64,000 nucleotides of DNA from Salipiger marinus. GTDB lineage: Bacteria; Pseudomonadota; Alphaproteobacteria; Rhodobacterales; Rhodobacteraceae. Below are positions 17,468-30,112 of this stretch, piece after piece. Position numbers and translations under genes: made by a program. The notes under the pieces are model-generated. The model was not told where the DNA came from and did not search any database. It saw only the letters and a program-made list of their open reading frames with translations. The first letter of the stretch is position 1; the number at the start of each line of letters is the position of its first letter. The stretch covers positions 287,805-351,804 of the forward strand of contig NZ_FNEJ01000002.1 of assembly GCF_900100085.1 (NCBI RefSeq), read 5' to 3'.

Positions 17468-18439
17468 TGCGCCCTGCCGCAGATGGCCATGGGCGAAGGC
17501 CAGCTTTTCGCGCACCCCCTTCTTCAGCACGAAGGGGTAGATGTCGGGCAGATCCAGCGCCCGGTTCACATGGTTGACCGCGATGGACAGGGTAATGGCG
17601 CGGGTCAGCAGCGCCTCGCTGTCCGCTTCGGCATAGGCGTCATAGCCGCCGCCCGGCACATTGGCCCGCGCCTCTGCCAGCGACAGCCCCGCCGAGGCCG
17701 CGCTGTCGGTAAGATCGACCAGATGCAGCAGATGCGCCAGCGTTTCGGCCCAGTCCTCGTGCGGGTGGGCAGAGGCATAGCTGGTGACATGCTCTTCGCC
17801 CGGCGCGCCCGGCGACTCGTAATGCGCGGCAAGGGCTGCCGCGTAATCGGCGCGTTCATCCCCGAACAGCTCCCGGAAGGACCGCAGGAAACCGGGATGT
17901 TCCGCAAGCCGCAGGAACAGGAAATGCGCCATCTCGTGCCGGATATGGCCCAGCATGGTGCGGTAAAGCTCGCCGAACTGTTCCTGACGCTTGGCCAGCA
18001 CGGTGTCGCTGGCTTCGGTCACGTTGATGGTGATGACCCCGTCGGCATGGCCCATGACCACGTTCGCCCCGCCCGTGGCGGTCTGTTCCGACAGCATCCG
18101 GAACACCGGGCGCTGGCCGGGATCGTTCGGGGTCAGCCAGCCCCAGCGCGACAGGTTGGCAAGCATCCGCCGCTTCGACAGTTCCGCCCGCGTCCAGAGC
18201 GGCAGGTTGTCGGGTTCGCGCAGGTCGGGGACGGTTTCGGTCATCGCGCAGGACCGGCAGAGCCCTCCGGCCTCGGCCAGCCAGTTGCAGCCGATCTCGG
18301 CGCGGTTGGCGCAGTCCGTCCCTTCGGCGCGCATGGTCTGCGCATCGGGATCGAACCACACCGGCTGCCCGCAGGTGCAGGCGGTGTTGTGGAAATAAAG
18401 CGTGGCCCGGCAGGCGGGGCAGCGGAAGACTTGCATCAT
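17435..18439 (-). CDS. Putative zinc-binding metallopeptidase with N-terminal zinc ribbon
   Basis: The 334-aa protein opens with cysteine pairs (CPAC at 7-10, CTC at 21-23, then four further cysteines to residue 64) forming one or two zinc ribbons. A gluzincin-like HEMAH lies at 168-172, with a downstream HEDWAE (227-232) that could supply the third ligand. This matches the bacterial 'putative zinc-binding metallo-peptidase' family (Peptidase_Mx type, by memory). No signal peptide is present, so it is cytoplasmic. Two adjacent ATGs (18439, 18436) are possible; AAGGA precedes both. Substrate unknown. Confidence 0.78.
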   Translation of the reverse strand: MMQVFRCPACRATLYFHNTACTCGQPVWFDPDAQTMRAEGTDCANRAEIGCNWLAEAGGLCRSCAMTETVPDLREPDNLPLWTRAELSKRRMLANLSRWGWLTPNDPGQRPVFRMLSEQTATGGANVVMGHADGVITINVTEASDTVLAKRQEQFGELYRTMLGHIRHEMAHFLFLRLAEHPGFLRSFRELFGDERADYAAALAAHYESPGAPGEEHVTSYASAHPHEDWAETLAHLLHLVDLTDSAASAGLSLAEARANVPGGGYDAYAEADSEALLTRAITLSIAVNHVNRALDLPDIYPFVLKKGVREKLAFAHGHLRQGASAAGDLQPGA

Positions 18440-18514
18440 GATGTCCTTTGAAGGCCCGCCAACGAACGGCGGCCATGGCCTTTCGGTTCCATACACCCGG
18501 TCCGGCAAAGGGCC

Positions 18515-18543
18515 TTGCGGAATCGTGACGCCGCGCGTATATC
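18515..18543 (+). promoter_or_regulatory. Candidate sigma-70 promoter of the rimP-nusA-infB operon
   Basis: TTGCGG (18515-18520) and TATATC (18538-18543) are separated by 17 bases, a good housekeeping promoter. The start of transcription would lie about 90 bases before rimP. Confidence 0.5.
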
Positions 18544-18641
18544 CCCGTTTCAACAGCGGCGCGTCGGTCCCTGACCGAAGCCCACCGGGAACCATCGACG
18601 GGCCGCGCGCCCGTCTTTTTGTTTCCAAGGATCGGACCCAC

Positions 18642-19235
18642 ATGACCGAGCTCATCGCCAAAACCGCCATCGACCGGCGTCTGGCTGAAATCGTGACCCC
18701 CGTTCTAGAGGATATGGGGTTTGAACTTGTGCGCATCCGGCTGATGGGCGGCAAGACACCCACGCTGCAGATCATGGCCGAACGTCCCGAAGGCGGGATC
18801 GAGGTGGATGAATGCGCGCGCATCTCCACCGCCGTCTCGGCCACGCTGGATGTGGAAGATCCGATCATCGACGCCTATACGCTGGAAGTGTCGAGCCCCG
18901 GCATCGACCGCCCGCTGACCCGGCTCAAGGATTTCGACACGTTCGAAGGCTATGAGGTCCGGATCGAGACCGCCGAGATGATCGAGGGCCGCAAGCGCTG
19001 GCGCGGTGTGCTGGCCGGTGTCGAGGGCAACGAGGTGCTGCTGAACATCGACCCCGAAAGCGAAGGCGGCGAGGTGCAGACCATCGGGCTCGATTTTGAC
19101 TGGCTGTCGGATGCCAAGCTGGTGCTGACCGACGACCTGATCCGCGACATGCTCCGCGCCCGCAAGGCGCAGGAAGTGGACGAAACCCAATTCGACGACA
19201 TCGAGGCCGACGACGCGGCCGCTCAGGAGGACTAA
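18642..19235 (+). CDS. rimP: Ribosome maturation factor RimP
   Basis: RimP assists 30S subunit maturation. The 197-aa protein has the family's N-terminal alpha/beta domain ([12 protein letters not shown], a hallmark) and a C-terminal SH3-like barrel ([18 protein letters not shown]), with an acidic tail. I took ATG 18642, which aligns with the family start, although the open frame extends further upstream. It heads the widely conserved rimP-nusA-ylxR-infB operon, four bases before nusA. Confidence 0.95.
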   Translation: MTELIAKTAIDRRLAEIVTPVLEDMGFELVRIRLMGGKTPTLQIMAERPEGGIEVDECARISTAVSATLDVEDPIIDAYTLEVSSPGIDRPLTRLKDFDTFEGYEVRIETAEMIEGRKRWRGVLAGVEGNEVLLNIDPESEGGEVQTIGLDFDWLSDAKLVLTDDLIRDMLRARKAQEVDETQFDDIEADDAAAQED

Positions 19236-19239
19236 AGAC

Positions 19240-20859
19240 ATGGCGATCACCTCTGCCAACCAGCTGGAGCTTCTGCAGACCGCCGAAGCCGTCGCGCGCG
19301 AAAAGATGATCGACCCCGGTCTGGTCATCGAAGCGATGGAGGAAAGCCTCGCCCGGGCCGCCAAGAGCCGCTACGGCTCCGAAATGGACATCCGCGTGAA
19401 GATCGACCGCCGCACCGGCCGGGCGACCTTTACCCGCGTGCGCACCGTGGTCGAGGACGAGGCGCTGGAGAACTACCAGTCGGAACTGACCGTCAAGCAG
19501 GCGCGGCAGTACATGGCGGAGCCCAAGGTGGGCGATGTCTATGAAGAGGAAGTGCCGCCCGTCGATCTGGGCCGCATCGCCGCGCAGTCGGCCAAGCAGG
19601 TGATCCTGCAGAAGGTCCGCGAAGCCGAGCGCGACCGCCAGTATGAAGAATTCAAGGACCGTCAGGGCACGATCATCAACGGTCAGGTCAAGCGCGAGGA
19701 ATATGGCAACCTCATCGTGGACGTGGGCCGCGGCGAGGCGATCCTGCGCCGCAACGAGAAGATCGGCCGCGAAAGCTATCGCCCCGGCGACCGCATCCGC
19801 TGCTATGTCAAGGATGTGCGCCGCGAGGCCCGCGGGCCGCAGATTTTCCTGTCGCGCACCGCGCCGGAATTCATGTCCGAACTGTTCAAGATGGAAGTGC
19901 CCGAAATCTATGACGGCATCATCGAGATCAAGGCCGTGGCCCGGGATCCGGGCTCGCGCGCCAAGATCGCCGTCATCTCCTATGACAGCTCCATCGACCC
20001 TGTCGGCGCCTGCGTCGGCATGCGCGGCAGCCGCGTGCAGGCCGTGGTCAACGAGCTTCAGGGTGAAAAGATCGACATCATCCCGTGGAACGAGGATGTG
20101 CCGACCTTCCTTGTGAACGCGCTGCAGCCCGCCGAAGTGTCGAAAGTGGTGCTGGACGAAGATGCCGAGCGCATCGAAGTCGTGGTGCCGGACGAGCAGC
20201 TGAGCCTTGCCATTGGCCGCCGCGGCCAGAACGTGCGTCTGGCCAGCCAGCTGACCGGGCTCGACATCGACATCATGACCGAGGAAGAAGAATCCAAGCG
20301 CCGCCAGAAGGAATTCGAGGAGCGCACCCAGCTGTTCATGGACACGCTGGATCTGGACGAATTCTTCGCGCAGCTTCTGGTCGCCGAAGGCTTCACCAAC
20401 CTCGAAGAGGTGGCCTATGTGGAGCAGGACGAACTGCTGGTGATCGACGGCGTCGACGAGGACACCGCGCACGAACTGCAGACCCGCGCCCGCGAGCATC
20501 TGGAAGAACAGGCCCGCAAGGCGCTGGAACATGCCCGCGAGCTGGGTGTGGAGGACAGCCTGGTTGAATTCGAGGGCCTGACACCCCAGATGGTGGAGGC
20601 ACTGGCCGAAGATGGCATCAAGACGCTTGAGGATTTCGCCACTTGCGCCGACTGGGAACTGGCCGGAGGCTGGACCACGGTGGACGGCCAGCGCACCAAG
20701 GACGAGGGCCTGCTGGAGAAATTCTCCGTCGACCTCGCAGAAGCGCAGAACATGATCATGACCGCCCGCGTCATGCTGGGCTGGGTCGATCCCGAGGACA
20801 TGGTGGCTCAGGCCGCTGCCGAGGCGGAGGCCACAGCCGAAGACAAGGCGGAGGCCTGA
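19240..20859 (+). CDS. nusA: Transcription termination/antitermination factor NusA
   Basis: NusA binds RNA polymerase and nascent RNA to control pausing, termination and antitermination. The 539-aa protein has the N-terminal polymerase-binding domain (1-125), an S1 domain (about 130-200, [18 protein letters not shown]), two KH domains (about 225-345, [14 protein letters not shown] and [14 protein letters not shown]), and C-terminal helix-hairpin-helix acidic repeats. It is nested in the rimP-infB operon. Confidence 0.96.
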   Translation: MAITSANQLELLQTAEAVAREKMIDPGLVIEAMEESLARAAKSRYGSEMDIRVKIDRRTGRATFTRVRTVVEDEALENYQSELTVKQARQYMAEPKVGDVYEEEVPPVDLGRIAAQSAKQVILQKVREAERDRQYEEFKDRQGTIINGQVKREEYGNLIVDVGRGEAILRRNEKIGRESYRPGDRIRCYVKDVRREARGPQIFLSRTAPEFMSELFKMEVPEIYDGIIEIKAVARDPGSRAKIAVISYDSSIDPVGACVGMRGSRVQAVVNELQGEKIDIIPWNEDVPTFLVNALQPAEVSKVVLDEDAERIEVVVPDEQLSLAIGRRGQNVRLASQLTGLDIDIMTEEEESKRRQKEFEERTQLFMDTLDLDEFFAQLLVAEGFTNLEEVAYVEQDELLVIDGVDEDTAHELQTRAREHLEEQARKALEHARELGVEDSLVEFEGLTPQMVEALAEDGIKTLEDFATCADWELAGGWTTVDGQRTKDEGLLEKFSVDLAEAQNMIMTARVMLGWVDPEDMVAQAAAEAEATAEDKAEA

Positions 20860-20866
20860 TTCCCAG

Positions 20867-21541
20867 ATGAGCCGTGGTGGTGTAGACAAAGACAGGGAAG
20901 ACGGCCCCGAACGGCGCTGCATCGCCACCGGCGAGTCTGCGCCCGCGACGGGACTGATCCGCTTCGTGGTCGGTCCCGACAACCAGATCGTTCCCGATCT
21001 TGCCGGCAAGCTGCCGGGCCGGGGAATCTGGGTCGCGGCGGAGCGGAAGGCACTGGACAAGGCGGCGGGCAAGGGACTTTTTGCCCGCGCCGCAAAGGCA
21101 CCGGTGACGGTGCCCGATCGGCTGGCGGATCTGATCGAGGAGATGCTGGCCAAACGCGTGGTGGAACTGGTGAGCCTTGCCCGGAAATCCGGCGTGGCGG
21201 TTTCTGGCTATGAAAAGGTAAAGGATTGGCTGGCCCGGGAGGACGCGCGCGTGCTCATTCAGGCCGAAGACGGGTCAAGCCGTGGCAAATCCAAATTAAG
21301 CACGCCCTACGGGGGCAATTACATCGGGTGGCTGACGGCAGACGAACTTGGGCTGGCCTTTGGCCGGGAAAAGGTGATACATGCGGCGCTTGGCGCTGGT
21401 GGACTCACCAAACGTGTTGTAGACGAGGCCCAACGATTGAAGGGCCTGCGCGTCGCAATGGCAGACGCGGCAACGGCAGCAGGGGCTGCCGCGGGCGGCA
21501 AGGGCCGCCGGAAAGGACAAGAGAAGCTGAATGAGCGATAA
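20867..21541 (+). CDS. YlxR (DUF448) - L7Ae-like RNA-binding fusion protein
   Basis: The 224-aa protein has an N-terminal YlxR/DUF448 domain (about 15-85; [18 protein letters not shown]) and a following L7Ae/L30e-like region (about 90-185; [23 protein letters not shown]). In many bacteria these are two adjacent genes (ylxR and ylxQ) between nusA and infB; here they are fused, as I recall for other alphaproteobacteria. It is presumed to bind RNA, possibly RNase P or ribosomal RNA. Its 3' end overlaps infB by 11 bases. Confidence 0.85.
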   Translation: MSRGGVDKDREDGPERRCIATGESAPATGLIRFVVGPDNQIVPDLAGKLPGRGIWVAAERKALDKAAGKGLFARAAKAPVTVPDRLADLIEEMLAKRVVELVSLARKSGVAVSGYEKVKDWLAREDARVLIQAEDGSSRGKSKLSTPYGGNYIGWLTADELGLAFGREKVIHAALGAGGLTKRVVDEAQRLKGLRVAMADAATAAGAAAGGKGRRKGQEKLNER

Positions 21542-24062
21542 CGACGGCAAGAAGACTTTGGGTTTGCGCGGCGGCGGACCCCGTTCGGGGAATGTGAAGC
21601 AGAGCTTCAGCCACGGACGGACCAAGAACGTCGTGGTGGAGACCAAGCGCAAGCGCGTCGTGGTGCCCAAACCCGGTGCCGCGAACGGCGCCAAGGGCTC
21701 GGGCGGATCGCAAGGCGGATCGGGCGGCAACCGTCCGGCGGGGATCTCCGACGCGGAGATGGAACGCCGGCTGCGGGCGCTGCAGGCCGCCAAGGCCCGC
21801 GAGGTCGAAGAGACCGCACAGCGCGCGGCCGATGAAAAGGCGCGCGCTGAAGAGCGTGAGCGCATGCGCGCCGAAAAGGAACAGAAAGAGCGCGAACAGC
21901 GCGAGGCCGAAGAAAAGGCCCGCCTGAAAGCGGAAGAAGAAGAGCGCCGCAAGCGCGAGGAAGCCGAGGCCGCCAAGCGTGCCGAAGCTGCCGCTGCCGC
22001 ACCTGCGGCACGTCCCGCCGCCAAGGCGGATGCGGGCGCACCGGCAAGCTCTGCCGCGCCGCGTCCGGCGGGGGCTCCTGGCGCTGCGCCCGGACCCACG
22101 CCGCAGCGCAAGGCGGATCGCGAACGTGAAGAACGCGGCCGGTCGACCCGGACCCGCGATGACGGCGCACGCCGCGCGGGCAAGCTGACGCTGAATCAGG
22201 CGCTTGGCGGCGAAGGCGGCCGGCAGAAATCCATGGCTGCCATGAAGCGCAAGCAGGAGCGCGCGCGTCAGAAGGCCATGGGCACGCAGAACCGCGAAAA
22301 GGTGGTGCGCGACGTGCAGCTGCCCGAGGCGATCACGGTGGCCGAACTGGCCAACCGGATGGCCGAACGCGTCGCCGATGTGGTCAAGTCGCTGATGCAG
22401 ATGGGCATCATGGCGACCCAGAACCAGAGCCTCGACGCCGACACCGCAGAAATGGTGATCGAAGAATTTGGCCACCGGGTTACCCGCGTGTCCGATGCCG
22501 ACGTCGAAGACGTGATCCAGACCGCGCGGGACAAGCCCGAAGATCTGCACACCCGCCCCCCGGTCATCACGATCATGGGCCATGTGGACCACGGCAAGAC
22601 CTCGCTGCTGGACGCGATCCGCAACACCAGCGTCACCTCCGGTGAAGCTGGCGGGATCACCCAGCATATCGGCGCCTATCAGGTGACGACGAAGGACGGC
22701 GCCGTGCTGACCTTCCTCGACACGCCGGGCCACGCCGCCTTCACCTCCATGCGGTCCCGCGGGGCTCAGGTGACGGATATCGTGGTGCTGGTGGTGGCTG
22801 CGGATGACGCGGTGATGCCGCAGACCATCGAGGCGATCAACCACGCGAAAGCGGCCAAGGTGCCGATGATCGTGGCGATCAACAAGGTGGACAAGCACGA
22901 GGCGAACCCGCTGAAGGTCCGCACCGATCTGCTGCAGCACGAAGTGGTCGTGGAAGAAATGTCCGGCGACGTGCAGGATGTGGAAGTCTCCGCCAAGACC
23001 GGCAAGGGGCTCGACAACCTGCTGGAAGCCATCGCGCTTCAGGCCGAGATCCTTGAACTGCAGGCCAACCCCGAACGCGCCGCCCTTGGCGCCGTGATCG
23101 AGGCGCAGCTGGATGTGGGTCGCGGTCCCGTGGCCACCGTTCTGGTGCAGAACGGCACGCTGCGGCAGGGCGACATCTTTGTCGTGGGCGAGCAGTACGG
23201 CAAGGTCCGTGCGCTCATCAACGACAAGGGCGAGCGCGTGAAGGAAGCGGGGCCGTCGGTTCCCGTGGAGGTGCTGGGTCTGAACGGCACCCCCGAGGCT
23301 GGCGACGTGCTGAACGTGGTGGAAACCGAAGCGCAGGCCCGCGAGATCGCGGAATATCGCGCCAAGGTCACCAAGGACAAGCGCGCGGCGGCGGGTGCTG
23401 CCACCACGCTGGAACAGCTGATGAAGAAGGCCAAGGACGATCAGAGCGTCTCGGAACTGCCGGTCGTCGTGAAGGCGGACGTGCAGGGCTCGGCGGAAGC
23501 GATCGTTCAGGCGCTGGAAAAGGTCGGCAACGACGAAGTGCGGGTGCGGGTCATCCATTCCGGCGTGGGCGCCATCACCGAAACCGATATCGGCCTTGCC
23601 GAAGCGTCGGGTTGCCCGGTGATCGGCTTCAACGTCCGGGCCAATGCCCCGGCGCGCGGTGCCGCCAACCAGAAGGGCGTGGAGATCCGGTATTATTCGG
23701 TGATCTACGATCTGGTGGATGACGTGAAGGCGGCGGCTTCCGGCCTGCTGTCCAACGAAATCCGCGAGCATTTCATCGGCTATGCCACCATCAAGGAGGT
23801 CTTCAAGGTCTCCAACGTGGGCAAGGTCGCGGGCTGTCTGGTGACCGAAGGGGTGGCACGCCGCTCTGCCGGGGTGCGTCTGCTGCGGGACAACGTGGTC
23901 ATCCACGAAGGCACGCTCAAGACGCTCAAGCGGTTCAAGGACGAAGTGTCCGAGGTCCAGTCCGGTCAGGAATGCGGTATGGCCTTCGAGAACTATGACG
24001 ACATCCGGCCCTCCGATGTCATCGAAATCTTCGAGCGGGAAGAGGTCGAGCGCACGCTCTGA
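21531..24062 (+). CDS. infB: Translation initiation factor IF-2
   Basis: IF-2 is the GTPase that brings fMet-tRNA to the 30S subunit. The 843-aa protein has a long low-complexity, Ala/Glu/Arg-rich N-terminal region, an IF2_N-like segment, and the GTPase domain starting near residue 345 ([22 protein letters not shown]), followed by domains II to IV ending in [11 protein letters not shown]. The charged N-terminus (about residues 75-150) is a predicted coiled coil. It overlaps ylxR by 11 bases and is followed by a strong terminator. Confidence 0.96.
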   Translation: MSDNDGKKTLGLRGGGPRSGNVKQSFSHGRTKNVVVETKRKRVVVPKPGAANGAKGSGGSQGGSGGNRPAGISDAEMERRLRALQAAKAREVEETAQRAADEKARAEERERMRAEKEQKEREQREAEEKARLKAEEEERRKREEAEAAKRAEAAAAAPAARPAAKADAGAPASSAAPRPAGAPGAAPGPTPQRKADREREERGRSTRTRDDGARRAGKLTLNQALGGEGGRQKSMAAMKRKQERARQKAMGTQNREKVVRDVQLPEAITVAELANRMAERVADVVKSLMQMGIMATQNQSLDADTAEMVIEEFGHRVTRVSDADVEDVIQTARDKPEDLHTRPPVITIMGHVDHGKTSLLDAIRNTSVTSGEAGGITQHIGAYQVTTKDGAVLTFLDTPGHAAFTSMRSRGAQVTDIVVLVVAADDAVMPQTIEAINHAKAAKVPMIVAINKVDKHEANPLKVRTDLLQHEVVVEEMSGDVQDVEVSAKTGKGLDNLLEAIALQAEILELQANPERAALGAVIEAQLDVGRGPVATVLVQNGTLRQGDIFVVGEQYGKVRALINDKGERVKEAGPSVPVEVLGLNGTPEAGDVLNVVETEAQAREIAEYRAKVTKDKRAAAGAATTLEQLMKKAKDDQSVSELPVVVKADVQGSAEAIVQALEKVGNDEVRVRVIHSGVGAITETDIGLAEASGCPVIGFNVRANAPARGAANQKGVEIRYYSVIYDLVDDVKAAASGLLSNEIREHFIGYATIKEVFKVSNVGKVAGCLVTEGVARRSAGVRLLRDNVVIHEGTLKTLKRFKDEVSEVQSGQECGMAFENYDDIRPSDVIEIFEREEVERTL

Positions 24063-24132
24063 TCCCCGCCCTGTCCCGGCCCTGATCTGGCCGGGACAGC
24101 GACCCTATCGGGGCCCTGCCCCGCAGACATTA

Positions 24133-24162
24133 AAAAAGGGAAGGCTTTCGCCTTCCCTTTTT
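24133..24162 (+). terminator. Rho-independent terminator after infB
   Basis: A 13-bp stem (24133-24145 with 24150-24162) containing GGGAAGGC/GCCTTCCC, with the loop TTTC and five Ts at the 3' end. The flanking A-run makes it able to act on both strands, so it may also end the small convergent ORF downstream. Confidence 0.9.
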
Positions 24163-24196
24163 CTGTTCCGAGATGCGGGCCGGAAGCCCGATCACA

Positions 24197-24325
24197 TCAG
24201 GCCGAAGCCGGGGTGCCGGTGACCACGCGGTTGCCGACGCGGACAGCGATACGACCGTCCGGAAGTTTCTTCTCGAGGATACCCTGCACCGAAACGCAGG
24301 TTCCCAGAACGATGGTGCGCAACAT
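24197..24325 (-). CDS. Small 42-residue protein of unknown function
   Basis: A short reading frame begins ATG at 24325 and ends TGA at 24197-24199, encoding 42 residues starting MLRTIVLGTCVSVQG and ending VVTGTPASA. GAGGG lies about nine bases before the ATG. The codon usage is typical of neighbouring genes (GGC, CGC, ACC, GTC third-position GC), and the protein reads as a small beta-type domain with 'LPDGRIAVRVGNRVV'. I believe similar short proteins occur in related Rhodobacterales but cannot confirm this. It is convergent with infB, and a low-GC leader of about 165 bases lies upstream. Confidence 0.65.
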   Translation of the reverse strand: MLRTIVLGTCVSVQGILEKKLPDGRIAVRVGNRVVTGTPASA

Positions 24326-24490
24326 GTTCGATTCCCTCAAAAAAGCCGATGACCCCTTCAAGGTAGGACGGAAACGTTAACGAAACTATAGGAATATGTC
24401 GCAGAACTGTCGCTTTTCGCAGCAGATCACGGTTTTTTTTCGCCTTAATCTTGTTCATTAAGACTTTAGTCTGGACTTTGCCGCTTTGGA

Positions 24491-24892
24491 TCAGAGCCAG
24501 TCGCGCAGGATCGGGATCAGCGGAATGTCCGCAGGGGGCATGGGATAGCTCGCCAGATCGCGCGCCTGCACCCATTTCAGCGCCTGCCCTTCGCGCGACT
24601 GCGGGACGCCCTGCCATTTCCGGCAGGCAAAAAGCGGCATCAGCAGGTGGAAGCTGTCATAGGCATGCGAGGCGAAGGTCAGCGGCGCAAGGCAGCTTGA
24701 CCATGTCTCTATGCCCAGTTCTTCGTGCAGCTCGCGGATCAGCGCGGCTTCCGGGGTCTCTCCGGCCTCGACCTTGCCGCCGGGAAATTCCCAGAGCCCG
24801 GCCATGGATTTGCCTTCGGGCCGCTGCGCCAGCAGCACCCGCCCCTCCACGTCGATCAGGGCCACGGCGGAGACGAGAACGATCTTGGTCAT
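24491..24892 (-). CDS. mutT: 8-oxo-dGTP diphosphatase (MutT, Nudix hydrolase)
   Basis: MutT hydrolyses oxidised guanine nucleotides to keep them out of DNA. The 133-aa protein has a complete Nudix box at residues 38-61 (GG-x5-E-x7-RELHEELGI) and a downstream W-rich segment. Length is normal. It is transcribed in the same direction as argJ but 91 bases away, with a hairpin-bearing repeat element in between. Confidence 0.92.
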   Translation of the reverse strand: MTKIVLVSAVALIDVEGRVLLAQRPEGKSMAGLWEFPGGKVEAGETPEAALIRELHEELGIETWSSCLAPLTFASHAYDSFHLLMPLFACRKWQGVPQSREGQALKWVQARDLASYPMPPADIPLIPILRDWL

Positions 24893-24922
24893 GGGAGGGG
24901 CCTTTTGCCAGCGGGAGGACAG

Positions 24923-24970
24923 GCGAGGGGCTCTGCCCCTCGCGCTCCCCGGGATATTTCTGGTCAGAAG
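24923..24970 (+). repeat. Dispersed intergenic repeat element, copy A
   Basis: The element has a perfect 9-bp hairpin (24923-24931 with 24935-24943, loop TCT) followed by the 24-base tail CCCCGGGATATTTCTGG... (24947-24970). The same tail occurs identically at 59723-59746, where the hairpin has a different sequence but the same shape. It sits between argJ and mutT. Confidence 0.75.
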
Positions 24971-24983
24971 AAGGCCAGAGCCT

Positions 24984-26213
24984 TCAGGACCGGTAGTCGG
25001 CGTTGATGCTGATATAGCCGTGGGTCAGGTCGCAGGTCCAGACCGTAGCCTTCCCCTGCCCCAGACCCAGATCCACATGGATGGTGATTTCGGGCTGGCG
25101 CATCAGTGCGGCACCGTCTTCCTCGCGGTAATCGGGCGACACCCAGCCCTTTTCCGCCACCAGCACATCGCCAAAGCGGATGGTCAGCAGGTCGCGGTCG
25201 GCAGCGGCGCCGGATTTGCCCACGGCCATGACGACGCGGCCCCAGTTCGGATCCTCGCCCGCGATGGCGGTCTTGACCAGCGGGGAGTTGGCGATGGAAA
25301 GCGCATGGGTGCGGGCATCGGCATCGCTGGCAGCCCCCGTCACCTCGACCGTGACGAACTTGGTGGCGCCTTCGCCATCACGCACCACCTGATGCGCAAG
25401 GTCGACGAACACCGCTTCCAGCGCCGTGGTGAAGGCGGTGTCGGCAGCTGTCACCGTCACGCCCGAGGCGCCGGTGGCGCCCATCAGCAGCGTGTCCGAA
25501 GTGGAGGTGTCGCTGTCCACGGTGATGCAGTTGAAGCTGCGGGCGTTGATGTCAGAGACCATCGCCTGCAGATCCGCGCGCGCGATGCGGGCATCGGTGA
25601 AGACATAGACCAGCATCGTCGCCATGTCGGGCGCGATCATGCCCGAGCCCTTGGCGATGCCCGCGATCTTCACCTGCCCGCCGGGCAGATCGACCGTGGC
25701 CATGGCGCCCTTGGGGAAGGTGTCGGTGGTCATGATGGCGCGCGCGGCCCCGGCGATGCCGGTTTCATCCAGCGCGCCGACCAGCTGATCCACCTTGGCG
25801 GTGATGCGTTCATGCGGCAGCGGCTCGCCGATCACGCCCGTGGAGGAGGAAAAGACCCGCTCCTCCGGCAGGCCGGTGGCCACGGCCACGGCATGGGTGA
25901 CGGCGCGGGTCGCTTCGATCCCGTTGCGCCCGGTGAAGGCGTTGGAATTGCCGGAATTCACGATGATCGCCGCACCTTCGGCGGAGTCGTGACCAATCTT
26001 GTCCTGACAGTCCAGCACCGGGGCGGACCGGGTGGCCGAGCGGGTGAAGACCCCCGCCACCGTGCTGCCCGGATCCAGCATGGCCAGCATCACATCGGTG
26101 CGACCGGCATAGCGGACGCCGGCTGCGGCGGCGGCAAAGCGCACGCCGCCAATGACCGGCAGATCGGGAAAGGCCGCAGGGGCCAGCGGGGAGACGGCGA
26201 GGGTCTTGGCCAC
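24984..26213 (-). CDS. argJ: Bifunctional glutamate N-acetyltransferase / amino-acid acetyltransferase
   Basis: ArgJ moves the acetyl group from N-acetylornithine to glutamate in the cyclic arginine pathway. The 409-aa proenzyme contains the autoproteolysis site ATML with nucleophile T199 (KGSGMIAPDMATML) that splits it into two chains. The start codon is GTG, directly after the TAA of the peptidyl-prolyl isomerase gene, so the two are coupled. Whether it also carries N-acetylglutamate synthase activity cannot be read from sequence. Confidence 0.94.
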   Translation of the reverse strand: MAKTLAVSPLAPAAFPDLPVIGGVRFAAAAAGVRYAGRTDVMLAMLDPGSTVAGVFTRSATRSAPVLDCQDKIGHDSAEGAAIIVNSGNSNAFTGRNGIEATRAVTHAVAVATGLPEERVFSSSTGVIGEPLPHERITAKVDQLVGALDETGIAGAARAIMTTDTFPKGAMATVDLPGGQVKIAGIAKGSGMIAPDMATMLVYVFTDARIARADLQAMVSDINARSFNCITVDSDTSTSDTLLMGATGASGVTVTAADTAFTTALEAVFVDLAHQVVRDGEGATKFVTVEVTGAASDADARTHALSIANSPLVKTAIAGEDPNWGRVVMAVGKSGAAADRDLLTIRFGDVLVAEKGWVSPDYREEDGAALMRQPEITIHVDLGLGQGKATVWTCDLTHGYISINADYRS

Positions 26214-27086
26214 TTATTCCTCCAGCAGCTGCATGTTGGAGAGCGCCGAGGGGTCAACCTCGGTGGAGGGGGTGCGGGTCACTTCGGCAGCGGCGAGCTT
26301 TTCGTCGATATAGCTCTTCACCGCCTCCTGCTGGATCTGCATTTCCAGCTCGGCGCGCACGGAGTCGAGCGCCGGGGCCTCCATGGCGCGCTCCTCGTTC
26401 AGCTTGATGACATGCCAGCCGAACTGGGTCTGCACGGGGTCGGATACGGCGCCCACTTCCATGCCTTCGACCGCCTGCTGGAATTCCTCGACCATCATGC
26501 CGGGACCGAACCAGCCCAGTTCGCCGCCATTGGGGCCGGAGGGGCCGGTGGATTTTTCACGCGCGACGGTGGCGAAATCGGCGCCGCCCTTCACTTCTTC
26601 GGCAATGGCCTGCGCCTCTTCCTCGGTTTCCACGAGGATGTGCGAGGCGTTGTATTCGGTGCCAAGCTCGGCACCGGCATATTGCGCGTCATAGGCGGCC
26701 TGCACCGCATCGTCGGTCATCGCGTCGCGGGCAATCGCGGCAACCACTTCGGCGGCAAGCAGCGCACGGCGTTCATTTTCCAGCGCGACCTGCACGCGGC
26801 GGGTCTCTTCGGCCTTCTCGTCCTGCGCCAGCACGCTCTGCTGCACCAGCTGGTCAAGGATGCCGTCCCACAGCACTTCGTCGCCCAGCTGCTGATACTG
26901 TTCCGGCAGATTTGCGCGGATCGCCAGCATGTTGCCCAGCGTGATGTCCTGACCGTTGACGGTGGCGACCACCGTGTCGGCGGTCATCTCGGGGGCGGGG
27001 GTCGCGTCCTGAGCCTGTGCGGGCAGCGCGAGGGCAATGGCCAGCGCCAGCGCCGCGGCACTGGATTTCATGAGGGGTTGCGGCAT
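26214..27086 (-). CDS. Periplasmic parvulin-type peptidyl-prolyl isomerase
   Basis: The 290-aa protein has a signal peptide (cleavage after LPAQA) and then a SurA-like helical N-terminal region followed by a PpiC/parvulin domain at about residues 140-235 (NASHILVETEEEA, GGELGWFGPGMMVEEF, TQFGWHVIKL). It helps fold outer-membrane or exported proteins. GGAGG lies five bases before ATG 27086. It is divergent from secA, and its stop is contiguous with the argJ start. Confidence 0.88.
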   Translation of the reverse strand: MPQPLMKSSAAALALAIALALPAQAQDATPAPEMTADTVVATVNGQDITLGNMLAIRANLPEQYQQLGDEVLWDGILDQLVQQSVLAQDEKAEETRRVQVALENERRALLAAEVVAAIARDAMTDDAVQAAYDAQYAGAELGTEYNASHILVETEEEAQAIAEEVKGGADFATVAREKSTGPSGPNGGELGWFGPGMMVEEFQQAVEGMEVGAVSDPVQTQFGWHVIKLNEERAMEAPALDSVRAELEMQIQQEAVKSYIDEKLAAAEVTRTPSTEVDPSALSNMQLLEE

Positions 27087-27271
27087 TTCTGCCTCCTTCC
27101 TGAGAGCCGCCCCATGACGGGCGGCGTTGACACTTGGGGACCTGCCGCTTACATCGCCCCAAGGCTCTGCAAGGCCGGTCGTTCCCCTGTGTCATATGGG
27201 CTGTGTGCGAGGCGGGCAAGCGGATGCCGCACGCGGAACACAAACTTGTCAGACAGGACGGGCAGACCATA

Positions 27272-29995
<2,724 letters not shown>

Positions 29996-30001
29996 CCTGA
30001 C

Positions 30002-30029
30002 CGGGCGCGCAGGGTTCCCCGCGCGCCCG
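30002..30029 (+). terminator. Hairpin following secA
   Basis: CGGGCGCGC (30002-30010) pairs with GCGCGCCCG (30021-30029) around a 10-base loop, directly after the secA stop. No T-run follows, so termination strength is uncertain. Confidence 0.45.
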
Positions 30030-30112
30030 AATGACTCCGCCTTCACGCCGCAACAGCGCCACTTTTGCGCGGCAGATTGTTTCCAGACCGAAGCTTCGGG
30101 AGGCATCTGGCC

